DNA of 64,000 nucleotides from Dactylorhiza incarnata. Taxonomy: Eukaryota; Streptophyta; Magnoliopsida; Asparagales; Orchidaceae. The position numbers and the translations under genes are program-made. Under the pieces are notes generated by a model that did no database searches, was not told where the DNA came from, and saw only the letters and a program-made list of their open reading frames with translations. Positions 44,712-54,495 of this stretch are shown here, one piece after another (the first letter of the stretch is position 1; each line of letters starts with the position of its first letter). The stretch is taken from contig JAWHQI010000004.1 of assembly GCA_033032865.1 (NCBI GenBank), positions 24,844,001-24,908,000 on the forward strand. Direction: 5' to 3'.

Positions 44712-45850
44712 CATTTGCACATCCCGGGCAAACTACTCAGCTCTCCTGTCGGAACAATTGGATGTTAGAGTGTGATTGAGCGGTGGAGACTCATGTGAAG
44801 TCGCATGCTCATGTGCATAGAAATATATTAGAATAGAATTAAACTCAAGATTATATCTAACTATTTCTAGAACAGTAATTTAAGATCTACTTTACTTGGA
44901 TGGTGAATTCCGGTGAATCCCGGTGAATCTTTCGGTCGTGCACAAGGGAAAATAGCGTGACTAATGAGTAGTGTATTACTCGAATCAAAGCTCGGGACAA
45001 TCTCCTAAGAAATCCATCAAAGTCAGTGTCCATAGGCTTGCACGTTCACACTCTCTACTGCATGAGATGACTCGTATCTAAAATCAATAGGACTTATAGG
45101 TTAAGATTTGGCTTAGGTTGAGTTTAGGCTAGATAAGGAGAAGGACGATGGGAATCGCACTCAACAGAACCTGAGCACTCAAGAGAATAAAAATCACCAC
45201 TACAACATTTTCAAGAACTACACAACACCCCCAGACTTCAACTGAACACTAGGTGCGTGCTAAGCCAATCATACTTTGTTTTTGTCAAGAGAAAGTAATT
45301 GAAAGTTCTTTTTGAACATTTTTTTTTCTTTTCTCTACTCTACATAATATCTTTTGTAGGCTCAATAAAAACTTCTCCTTCAGCTTTTTCAAGGCTACCA
45401 TACACCACAGAGATAACTGTTGGAACATGGTCTTCGGGATCTCCTAGGTTTGAGAATAACAAATCCCATGTGTATTTGATCTTGTGTGTTTAAGTGAGCA
45501 GGATAACAAAGTCCACATGACTCAAAGATTACATAAGAAGGTTGCCCCCAAAGTTGAGCCAAAAAATCGAATACATCTACTAGCGCTGGCGGTAGTACTA
45601 GCGCAGACGCTAGCTGCCGTTCGACGAACTCTTAGCAGCGGTGGACGAATTCCTGTTCGATGAAATATTGGCTCGAAGCGAAATTGCCGGGAGAACTTAT
45701 AGAAGGAGATAACGCTAGGCGATATCCGATAACGCAGGCGATTGCGAGGAACACAATTGGCAAGGGGGAATTATTTTCTCAGATTGAAGATAATACCGCG
45801 CAGAATGTGTCCTAATATGGGATAGTGCCGGCGATAGTGCTAGCGCAGGC

Positions 45851-47899
45851 TGTAACACCCCAAAAATCGTAGTTCAGCGAGGTAGGCGGAGTGGTAGTGC
45901 TGCGCTCGTGATAGGCTAAAAAATTCCATAGCAGTTCTCTGCGCACGACCATTTCTCCTCTTCGCGCATGACCAGTGATCGTGCGCCAATGATCGTGCGT
46001 TAATTCACAAGGAATCAAAGTTCTGTCTCGGGTAGTGCGCACGACCATTTCTCCTCTTCGCGCTCGACCAGTGATCGTGCGCCTGTGATCATGCGCCCTG
46101 TTTATTCTGCTCCGCGAATTTGAGCGGAGAAGGAGATCGGTCCGTCCAAATCTTTTGGAATCCGAACCATTGGCTAAGATTAGATGCTGGAGGTCTTTAG
46201 GGCTGATGAGAGGAGGTTAATCCTCATAATTTCTAAGCCTTTCTCTCTCCAAACCTAGAGAAAGAAGAAGGAGGCAAGGAAGAAGAAGGAGAGATCCCGC
46301 CATTGACGGAGCTCCGGAGCTCCGTTTTGCAAGCCGTTTCCAGATCTGGAGAGCGCAGCCCGGTGCGGTCGTTTCCCTCCGTCTAGAATCTCGGATCCAT
46401 GGCGAAGAAGAATGCTCCTAGGGTAACGATTCTTCCTCCCGATATTTGGACTTGTCATTTGTCCTCTCCTTCATTTCTCTATGCTTGCATGAGGAATCCC
46501 TTTCACCAAATGGGTGAAGTGTAGGATTTCCTAAAGTTCTTCGGAACTCCGGGTTGATTGTGTCCGTCCCCAGCATATTGCATGTAGAAAATCCGGTAGT
46601 CGTGCGGATTTAGGCATTGTGTGTGAAGCCTATTCGTGGCCGTGAGCCCGAATCGGTGATGCTTGATTTGCGACGTTGCATTTAGGTTAAGCCTAGAATG
46701 CGTGCCGGAGAATTACTTCGTGATATATGCGATGGTATTGTGGGATTTAAGCGTAGGCGTCTTGTGAAGATCCTAGAGAAAGCCCCATGCTTTGCGAGTG
46801 GTTGAATGCAAACCTTCACCACTAGAATTGTTGAGGAGTGGTCTTGTACCTCCTTTTTGGTTACGTGTAAAGCCTAAGTCCTCGTGAAGGCTTGGGTGTT
46901 GTAACTTATGTTTTGTGTAGCGCTAGTGAGTGCTAAACCCTTACGGGCCGAGGTGATGTCATACCTGCATCGTGTGTTCAATCGATGACAAGAGCACGGG
47001 AATTGGCTGAACTGAACCCGTTTCCAGGCGCGACGGTAGGGGGATTTATCTCTTGTAAACCCGAACGACCTTGGGAGAGGTTGGGAAGGGCGTATTGCCT
47101 AGACTGACCAAAAGCTCTTTTCCATCTAGAGTTTCCGGACTCATGATGGTTTTGGTGCTCGGGAAGAAGTACCTTTGGTGCATGCCTTGTGAGCATGGAG
47201 CGTGCGGTTGTGTGTACCCACGTTTGTGATGAATTGACGTTGTTAGCCTCATGCAGTTGTTTAGGAGGTTGTGGGGAACCTTCGAGTGAACCCAACCAAC
47301 ATCATGTGCATACCTAGGTTCCTTTCTTTTGATGCTCAACCTAGAAGATTGATTGTGCTTGAAACCTCACCTTGTGTAGTTGCACTTTCTTTATATTAGT
47401 ACTTGTGCTAGTATGGTTTGCTTGCAGGGTAGAAGCTCCGCCACCCTGGGAAAGGGGTGGGGTCGTTATAATTTGGTCAGCTTTGCTGACCGTTACCTTG
47501 TTTGCCACCGCTTGGTGGAATGTTCTTATGCAGGTGCAGGTGAGCCTAGCGGAAAATAGCGGGCGGTGGCCCTTATGCTGAGTTGGCCCTCGAAGGCCAG
47601 CCTCTTTTCTGTTTTCCTTGTATTGCCGGCCTGCGTGCCGATGTATGTTTGGAGTTTTTATCACATTTGGTAAATGTAAGGCCTTAAGGCCGTAACTCTA
47701 TTTTATGGTTTCATTCCTATGATAGTGGACAGTTCTAATTTAAATGTTTTAATCAAATGCTTCCGTTTACGTTTTGTACTCTCGTGTAGTTGTATTCTTT
47801 TCTGTTTATCACCTTTTAACTCCTAGCTAGTGTGGTTTGTATGGCGTGGGGTCCCGGCCGGACCCGCTCTTATACTTTTCGTACTGGCAGGGTGTTACA
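45851..47899 (+). repeat. X3 5' LTR (2.05 kb)
   Basis: TGTAACACCCC to GGGTGTTACA, inverted TGTAACA/TGTTACA tips. It contains a GCGCACGACC dyad patch at 45940-46095 resembling that of the Athila-like family, then CTGTTTATTCTGCTCCGCGAATT, which parallels the TATA region of X5. No gene is seen in the rest. Confidence 0.8.
45940..46095. repeat. GCGCACGACC dyad patch in X3 (chromovirus) LTR
   Basis: Two ~75-bp blocks each with GCGCACGACCATTTCTCC, GACCAGTGATCGTGCGCC and GATCGTGCG or GATCATGCG. It is the same motif as in X1, X4 and X5, which are Athila-like. Confidence 0.85.
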
Positions 47900-47915
47900 A
47901 TTTGGTATCGGACTT
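47900..47915 (+). other. primer binding site of X3 (degenerate Met type)
   Basis: ATTTGGTATCGGACTT directly after the LTR end; TGGTATCGGA resembles TGGTATCAGAGC. Confidence 0.65.
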
Positions 47916-48122
47916 AAAGCGTCGATCCGTAGTTTAGCGAATTCGGGACGAATTCCTTTTAAGGGGTGGTGTGCACGGGATGTGCATTCACCTAAAACGA
48001 CAAAAACTAATAAGAATGTCCACTTAGGAATGGAAAAACATACTTTTTTGCGGAACCTGAGCGTTCCATGATTGTTGTTTGCTACGTTTTCGGTCACTAA
48101 ATTGTGCCTTGCATGATTATAG

Positions 48123-48769
48123 GTGACGAGAAGTGCTGCGGGGCATTCTCGACCCCATAACACCGCTGAAAATAGTGGGTCATCTGAGGTGCCAGCGACT
48201 ACTCCTTCGGCTGAGATGATCAAGTTAGTCGCTGAAGCGGTCTTCGCGATGATCAACACTCAGTCTGGGCGGCTTGCACAGCCAACTACTCCGACTCTGG
48301 ATGTGGCCCCTGTAACTGTGACTGCAGTGGAACCTGCGGTAGAGCTGAGGGTGGAACGTCGAGTTGCGCAGGTAGTAGTGGGGCGAGCGCGTGACCAGCA
48401 ATTAAAGTACTTTCTGAGCCTCAACCCTCCATCCTTCGAGGGGACGGAGTCCCCTGGGAGAGTTACTGAGTGGTTGTCAGAAATAAAGAGGACATTAATG
48501 TCAATGCTTATAACCAAAGATATGTTGGTAACCTTAACCACCTTCCTACTTATAAGAGAAGCAAGACTTTGGTGGGAAGAAGAGTTGTTGCACAAGTTTG
48601 GTGGGAGACCACTTTCTGAATCTCTTGGGAAAGCTTCCATGAGTCATTCCTTCTAAAGTTTATACCCCTAACCGAGATTCCTGAACTACAAGATCAGTGT
48701 CCACACCTAGAGCAGGGAGAACACTCAGTGGATGAGTACCTGATTGAGTTCATCAGTTTGGGTCGTTAT
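48123..48769 (+). pseudogene. X3 gag, 5' part
   Basis: Open from 48123 (MTRSAAGHSRPHN; the first codon is probably read as Thr within a longer frame). Chromovirus capsid motifs: FLSLNPPSFEGTESPGRVTEWL, LVTLTTFLLIREARLWWEEE. A frame change near 48620 leads to SFLLKFIPLTEIPELQDQ, EQGEHSVDEYLIEFISLGRY, which ends at the X4 insertion (48770). Deleting X4 and one TSD copy joins ...LGRY to ERSMWEDEE at 56011 in frame. Confidence 0.85.
48765..48769. other. target site duplication, left (GTTAT)
   Basis: Five bases before TGATGCGCG; repeated at 56006-56010. Removing X4 restores the X3 gag frame. Confidence 0.95.
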
Positions 48770-50279
48770 TGATGCGCGTCGGCAAGTGCACCGGTCGCTG
48801 TCAAGTAATAATTGTGGAGAATAAATTCCCCGGATGTCGGTCTCTTGAAGAATGCAGGATGGGTGAACGAATCGCGCAGTGATTATTGTTACACAAGCGT
48901 TTCACAAACACAAAGAGGGGTTTTTGGTTGGTTTTCCTAATTTTAACAACAACAACAGAGATGCGGGTCGAGAACACCGCTTCGCAAAGTGAGGTGGATG
49001 CAACGGCTGCGATGCCGTGCTTCGTGAGGCGGATGAAGTGAACTCAAGTGCGAAAGGGTGAGGGTCGCAAACACCTCTTCACAACCGTCGTTAGCTCTTG
49101 CTAACACGGAGCAAACACCTTGCGTGCGTGTGCGAGTGAGTGAGTGAGAACGGAATGAATCATGAGCAAACCATGGAGAAAAACAAAGAAATATTCATTT
49201 TCATCAAAGTAAATATTACAATATTCATCTAGTACATGGTTCAAAGAGTGCAATGAAGGGAAAGAAGACAGAAATAACCGGCGGTGAAGACTAGCGGCCG
49301 TTCACGGCCGGAATGGTAGGTTGTCGGGCTACCTCCGGACTCGGACGGGAAATGCTTCCGGCGTAGAGAGCTGTCACAATCTCCCTACGTGCTCCGTCGT
49401 CTTTGACTCAAGGTCTCTTCTTCTTCTCACCGGGCGGAAAGCGAAAATGGTTGCTTGGAGGCTTGCGGACGATGGAGAACACTCACGGACGATGGAGGAA
49501 GGCTTGGAATGGATGGAGGAGGCTTCCCCTTGCGTGGAAGATGAAGTAGGGGCGTTCCAGGGCGGTGGTCGGCGGCGTACGGAACAGGAACCTCGCTCCC
49601 GGAATGATCGATCCGCCCTAAAATCGCAACAGGCGTTTAAATAGGCGCTGGATTGAATACTGCGCACGATCATTGGCGCACGACCAGTGGTCGTGCGCAC
49701 TGGAATTCTGCGATCGTGCGCACTGCCTGGACAGAACCTGCAAGAGACGAAATTATAAAATACAATGTTCGCACGACCAGTGGCGCACGACCGGTGGTCG
49801 TGCGCACTGGAGTTGATGGTCGTGCACACAACAGCAAACAGAACTCAGAAATTTAATGGTCAATGCGCACGAGCAGTGGCGCACGACCGATGGTCGTGCG
49901 CACTGGAGTCGATGGTCGTGCGCACTGCACCAGACAGAACTCGTGAAAAAGGGTTTAGTGCGCACGATTAGTGGCGCACGACCGGTGGTCGTGCGCACTA
50001 GAACAAGTGATCGTGCGCAGTGTTCCTGTGCAGAATTGCACCGGAAACACTTGCACGCCTCCTATTCCAGCACAAACACAGATCTAGCCACTGAAAGTGG
50101 CACTTAACAACATATGAATACTACTAAAGATAATACACACGAAAACACACCAAAGTGGGCCTAAATGTGCACCTAGCATGGGTTATCAAATATAAACTAT
50201 AATAAGGTTAAAGTGCGTGATATTGACAAAATAACGGCCCGGATGAGTCCATAAATGTATATATGATCAGGACTCATCA
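48770..50279 (-). repeat. X4 3' LTR
   Basis: TGATGCGCGTCGG to GGACTCATCA on the plus strand. It contains a dyad patch (49668-50018) and a TATTTAAA complement near 49636-49643. A 107-codon frame and an antisense 151-codon frame occur in both LTR copies but lack domains; the antisense one is the translated dyads. Confidence 0.95.
49668..50018. repeat. GCGCACGACCA/TGGTCGTGCGC dyad patch, X4 3' LTR
   Basis: At least four strong dyads, all of the form GCGCACGACC-N-(G/T)GGTCGTGCGC or close, with half-sites between them. Sites at about 49676, 49783, 49876 and 49974. Confidence 0.9.
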
Positions 50280-50295
50280 CACCCCCAGACTTAAC
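50280..50295 (-). other. polypurine tract of X4
   Basis: Plus strand CACCCCCAGACTTAAC, complement of GTTAAGTCTGGGGGTG, next to the 3' LTR. Confidence 0.85.
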
Positions 50296-52051
50296 TGTTT
50301 GCGCGTCCCGAGCAAACGAATCCGGTGGAATGTGAAAACGAATAATTAACATAGAGAATTACACAAAGGAGTACGGTGCGAAGTAACATACGCATGCGAG
50401 TAGAAATTCTAGTAGAAAGAGATTCTAACTATGCTAACTAATTTATGTAAGTATTAAAGCGTAAGTAGAGATTTAATTATACTCAGTTGGTGAATTATGA
50501 CGAATTTGGCGATCATGCCCGGTATGAAAGCGACGAGACACTGAGGCGGGTGTTGCAAAAGATCGGGGCTTAGGAATAACTCCGCTGAAATCCATCAACG
50601 TCGTGAACCATACGCTCGCCCGGTCACACTCTCTCCACGGTGCTAGCAAACTCGCAAATCAAATCAGTAGGACTTATATGATTAAAACGAGGCTTAGGTT
50701 ACGGTATGATATTCAAAGTTAAACACGATGCTGCGCAACCCAAGTGAGCTATCGGAACGCTGCACCCCACAAAACCACAAACTACGCTCGTGTGACACAC
50801 CCCCAGACTTATCATGAAAACCAGGTGTGCGCACGGCCTACTTCACAAATTCCAACAGGTTTTCTGTTTTTAGCTCGGGAGGATTTTTTTTTCAAACTAC
50901 TTTTTTTTTTCTTTTACATATTTTTTCTTCTTTTATGTAACCCCCGGTTGGTTCAAAATCAGCGGATGGACATTATTTTCCCATCATAACACAACGATTC
51001 CACACTCCACACAAGTTTAGAATTATGAGCGCAGTTAAAAATGTTTTGGTTGCGGGAGTAGGATAGGCTCCAGGCTTTGGTGGATGAAGAGGAGCTGAAA
51101 ATAGGAATGGTAGGCACAACATGGGCTTGCAAAGGTGAATGAAATGGACATGGTATAACAAAGCTCAAACTAGCCAAAGGGTGGCCTACATCATGTTTGA
51201 CTCAACGAGTAGCTCTCACCCATGCTTCGAGAGTCGCTTGGGGCAAGTTCTTAGCCCACGAGAAAGATAAACCTTCCTCCCGACTCGAGCAACACATGAC
51301 TAGCAATCGTACACACACAATACCGGGTTATCGTCAATTTCATACAAATTCACCATTTGAGTATACTAAATCTAAATTTACGCAGAAATACTAAATATAA
51401 ATTAGATGCATAAAGAAAATCTAGTTCTACTCAAATTCTACCATAACATGCGACGTGACTAGTACACTACATGAGTCGACATCGCGCTCCAAATAATAAT
51501 TCCTATGTTAACAAACTATTTCACATTCCAACCAAACTAATTTAAACGGAACAACACAAAAAGACAAGCACGCACTCAAGTGGGTGAAGTGGTGTGTAAG
51601 GAATGCAACAATGATAATGATAATGAAAAATAAAAAGCAACCTTCTAGTATGCAATGCAGCTCGTGCACAGTGGATAATAACAACCGCTCCCCCAGACTT
51701 AAGCTAAACACGATATCTAGAAATTTGAAGCTGAAAGAGGGGAGGAAGTGTTACCCAATGCTCAGAAATGAGCATACCAGACGATTGGCGTTTACGATCA
51801 AGAATAGTCCGCAGCATCCGCCATCGAACACGAAACCTGCAAGCACAAACTCAAGGCAACAAAAGCAAATATAAAAGCTGAACTAAAAAAAAAAAGAAAT
51901 ACGAAAACGGAAATCTGGGTTGTCTCCCAGTAGCGCTTTCATTTAACGTCCTTAAGCTGGACCAAATACCTGTATTAACAGTGTTTATAAAGAGTGCAGG
52001 AATTAAAAAGAGATACTCAAAAATAGTTCATCACAGCAAATAAAACACACA
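50296..52051 (-). other. X4 3' non-coding region with extra PPT-like tracts and conserved block
   Basis: No supported gene. Additional PPT-like tracts: 50796-50810 (ACACCCCCAGACTT) and 51688-51703 (CTCCCCCAGACTTAAG). The 51905-51960 segment is the minus-strand form of the AAGCGCT/TGGGAG block found after Athila pol at 23495-23530, so the pol deletion in X4 leaves this post-pol block in place just after gag-pro. Confidence 0.7.
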
Positions 52052-54382
52052 TCAACTAAAAGCGCTCTTATGGTGCGCTTCTCCCGTAGCACGTAGGCGG
52101 GAGGTGAAGGCTTTAGGGCCAGCACTGGTATTACCCAATGCTCCCCTAACCTCCGCCACCTTGCTACGGAGAGCAGCAGCACGAGCGTCACACAGAAGTT
52201 TTTCCTTTTTAAGTTTGGTGACAGTTGGAGACTGCCACCGCTGAGAGTTCTCAGATTTTTCTGCCTTAGAATCAGGTGGCGTCACTTCCGGCATCGTGGT
52301 GACTACCGGATCGGCCCACGAGATGGAGCGCTTACATAGTTTATTACATGATTCATCACTCGGAGATAAATAAATATCATCCCTAACTACATTCAAGTCA
52401 ACGTTTCCCGAACTGTCATCTTCCTCCATCTCGGAGTCGAACTTTTTCCGGAAGTCGACCTCTTCTTCCTCATCCGATTGGAACTCTTCCATTCCTCCTT
52501 CACCTGTTTCTTGAACATGTATCTTTCCTGCACCGCTTAGAAATTCATCAGAAATAACGAGAGGGGGCGGAGTGAATATTTCAGTTGTGGCTTCAGGGCA
52601 AGTAGGTTGCTGCACCACATTGGTTAGGGAAATGCACCCCGTAGCAAAATCAAGGGTAGCACCGCTCTCTTTCAAGAACGGTACCCCCAAGATAGGAATG
52701 GACTGGTTTTCTTGCGGGCCTAGAACCTGAAAATCAGCTACTACAGTTGTCCCCTCAACCGTTACCTCCACATTCTTTACTTCCCCCTCAGATTGGATAA
52801 TCGTGCCATTAGCGAGAATCAGCGATTTCCTTTCCTCCGTGTTCATCTCCAGCTGTAACTTCGCAACATCTTGCAGTGCAATAACGTTGCGGGAGGAACC
52901 AGAATCGCATAAAGCCTTGGTTTCAACCTTATTGATGGAGCACGAGATTACCAGCTCACTCGGTTTGGCATCTACCGCATCTCCCAGACTTTTCCCTTGA
53001 TCAATAGGGTTCTTTTCCGTGTTGCTGGGAAGGGTTCCCTGCGAACGCTCGGTTAGCGCTTGAGCCAATTGGCCCAATTGCGTCTCCAAGTTTCGCATAG
53101 ATGCGGTTTGATTTACCATGTTTGAATTAGCTGCAAGCAGGAATTTCTCCATCATCTCTTCTAAATTACTTTTCTTTTGGGTGGGGGGTGCTTGGTTATA
53201 ATCCGGGTGCGGCGGCCTCGGTTGGCTCCCGGAGGCGTAAGCATCATTTTGATGCTGCCCCGGTGACCATCGTTGGCCGGGCGTGTTGGGATTCCAAGAG
53301 AAGTTTGGATGACTTCTCGCTCCCGGATTATAGGCGTTATTGTAAGGCGCCCCCTTGGGTTGATTTCCTACATAGTTCACAGATTCATTTAAGGTCAAGT
53401 GTGCGAAATCACCTGCCATGTGGTTCCCCGAACATTCATAAGCATGATGGCCTCCGCCTCCACATCCTTCACAAGTAATGATAGCAGCAGGCGCAGATGG
53501 AGTGGGGAGTGAGTCGACCATGAAAAGACCTCGGCCGCTTCTCGGGGCATTTCTCCCTGCAGTCCAGAACGTACTGTGGGAGGCAGTGTCACGCAAAATC
53601 CGAAGGGCTTCGTCCGGAGTGTGGTTCATCAGGGTACCACCCGCTGCGGCATCGATCATTGCCCTGTAGTGGGGCTCGATTGCAAAGTAGAATAACTCGA
53701 CCACATTCCATGGCTGGAGCTCGTGGCCAGGACAACGGCGAAGGAGCTCGTTAAGGCGCTCCCATGCTTCAGCAAGGGTCTCTTGGTCCAGTTGACGAAA
53801 TGTGGCGATCTCCCGCCGCAAGCTCACGATCTTGTCCACAGGATGGAATTTAGCGAGGAACTTGGATGCAAGGGCATCCCAAGTTGCAGCAGTCCCGGGC
53901 GGAATGGAGTGAAGCCACACTTTTGCCTTGTCCCGGAGAGAGAAGGGGAACAGTCTCAGCTTGACTGTGTCATCAGCAATCCCGGCATAGCGGAAGGTTC
54001 CGCAGATATCAGAAAATTCTGCCAGATGCAGATGCGGGTCTTCGCTAGCCAGCCCTGAAAACTGAGCATTGTTGCGGATAATGTTTAAGATCGCTGGCTT
54101 GATCTCAAACTGATTATTCATGATGTTGGGCCCAAACCCCGGGTACACACTCCCAGCAGTGGGGGTGGTGTAGTCTCTCATCGTGCAGGGTCGAGGCCTC
54201 GCCGCCTCCTGCTCGTCGCCAGGCAGATATTGCCCCTCGTTGGGCATTCTCGCATCATCATCGTTCGGGTTTACTTGATCACCCATGGCCGCTTGTACGG
54301 CTGCAGCGCGCCTTCGCGCGCGAGCAGTCCGTTCGATTTCTGGGTCAAAAGGTGCGGGTTCACCGGCGGTCTGTCTCTGCAT
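52052..54382 (-). CDS. X4 Gag-protease polyprotein (776 aa, intact)
   Basis: Start ATG at 54382, about 90 bp after the primer site. N-terminus has [15 protein letters not shown] as in the Athila Gag at 18156. Residues ~85-300: Athila-type capsid ([78 protein letters not shown]). ~305-325: zinc knuckle CEGCGGGGHHAYEC (CX2CX4HX4C). ~395-445: linker with LEEMMEKFLLAANSN. ~480-590: retropepsin-like region with ALCDSGSSRNVIAL (DSG in place of DLG/DTG) and SIPILGVPFLKESG. ~590-700: acidic Glu-rich linker. C-terminus basic. No RT follows. An uninterrupted 776-codon frame in an element lacking pol suggests recent selection or a very recent insertion. Confidence 0.9.
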   Translation of the reverse strand: MQRQTAGEPAPFDPEIERTARARRRAAAVQAAMGDQVNPNDDDARMPNEGQYLPGDEQEAARPRPCTMRDYTTPTAGSVYPGFGPNIMNNQFEIKPAILNIIRNNAQFSGLASEDPHLHLAEFSDICGTFRYAGIADDTVKLRLFPFSLRDKAKVWLHSIPPGTAATWDALASKFLAKFHPVDKIVSLRREIATFRQLDQETLAEAWERLNELLRRCPGHELQPWNVVELFYFAIEPHYRAMIDAAAGGTLMNHTPDEALRILRDTASHSTFWTAGRNAPRSGRGLFMVDSLPTPSAPAAIITCEGCGGGGHHAYECSGNHMAGDFAHLTLNESVNYVGNQPKGAPYNNAYNPGARSHPNFSWNPNTPGQRWSPGQHQNDAYASGSQPRPPHPDYNQAPPTQKKSNLEEMMEKFLLAANSNMVNQTASMRNLETQLGQLAQALTERSQGTLPSNTEKNPIDQGKSLGDAVDAKPSELVISCSINKVETKALCDSGSSRNVIALQDVAKLQLEMNTEERKSLILANGTIIQSEGEVKNVEVTVEGTTVVADFQVLGPQENQSIPILGVPFLKESGATLDFATGCISLTNVVQQPTCPEATTEIFTPPPLVISDEFLSGAGKIHVQETGEGGMEEFQSDEEEEVDFRKKFDSEMEEDDSSGNVDLNVVRDDIYLSPSDESCNKLCKRSISWADPVVTTMPEVTPPDSKAEKSENSQRWQSPTVTKLKKEKLLCDARAAALRSKVAEVRGALGNTSAGPKAFTSRLRATGEAHHKSAFS

Positions 54383-54471
54383 ACACTGTCAGAAACAGGA
54401 GAAAACAAGGAAGTTCAAAGACAACAGCTCGTATAACGAAAATCACTACACAAGACGATACACGTCTGCAT

Positions 54472-54489
54472 TCCCCGGCAACGGCGCCA
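54472..54489 (-). other. primer binding site, tRNA-Asp type (X4)
   Basis: Plus strand TCCCCGGCAACGGCGCCA, complement of TGGCGCCGTTGCCGGGGA, 6 bases from the LTR edge at 54496. Confidence 0.95.
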
Positions 54490-54495
54490 AAAACT

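Larger units (their letters stand above)
43224..45850 (-). mobile_element. X2: Athila-like element, minus strand, 3' LTR and part of the internal region
   Basis: LTR 43224-44695, then the complement of a polypurine tract and an internal region homologous in layout to X4 (50280 on), including a second PPT-like tract about 530 bp inside. It lies in reverse orientation in the X1 internal region. The right part is cut at 45851 by the X3 LTR; no gag or primer site is in the window. I see no gene in 44712-45850; 45575-45850 has a patch of GCTAGCGC, GTTCGACGAAC and GATA-type short repeats of unclear origin. Confidence 0.75.

Noticed and set aside
46255..48259. Small ORFs in the X3 LTR and leader (for example 46978-47339, 47341-47664)
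   Set aside because: Short, overlapping on several frames, no domain, wholly inside LTR or leader sequence.
49321..49829. 107-codon plus-strand and 151-codon minus-strand frames in the X4 LTR (again at 55047-55555)
   Set aside because: Present only as LTR sequence, one is the translated dyad array, neither has a recognisable domain.
49668..50018. CRISPR-like appearance of the regularly spaced dyad repeats
   Set aside because: Plant LTR context, repeats imperfect and spacing irregular, spacers not unique-length, no cas genes.
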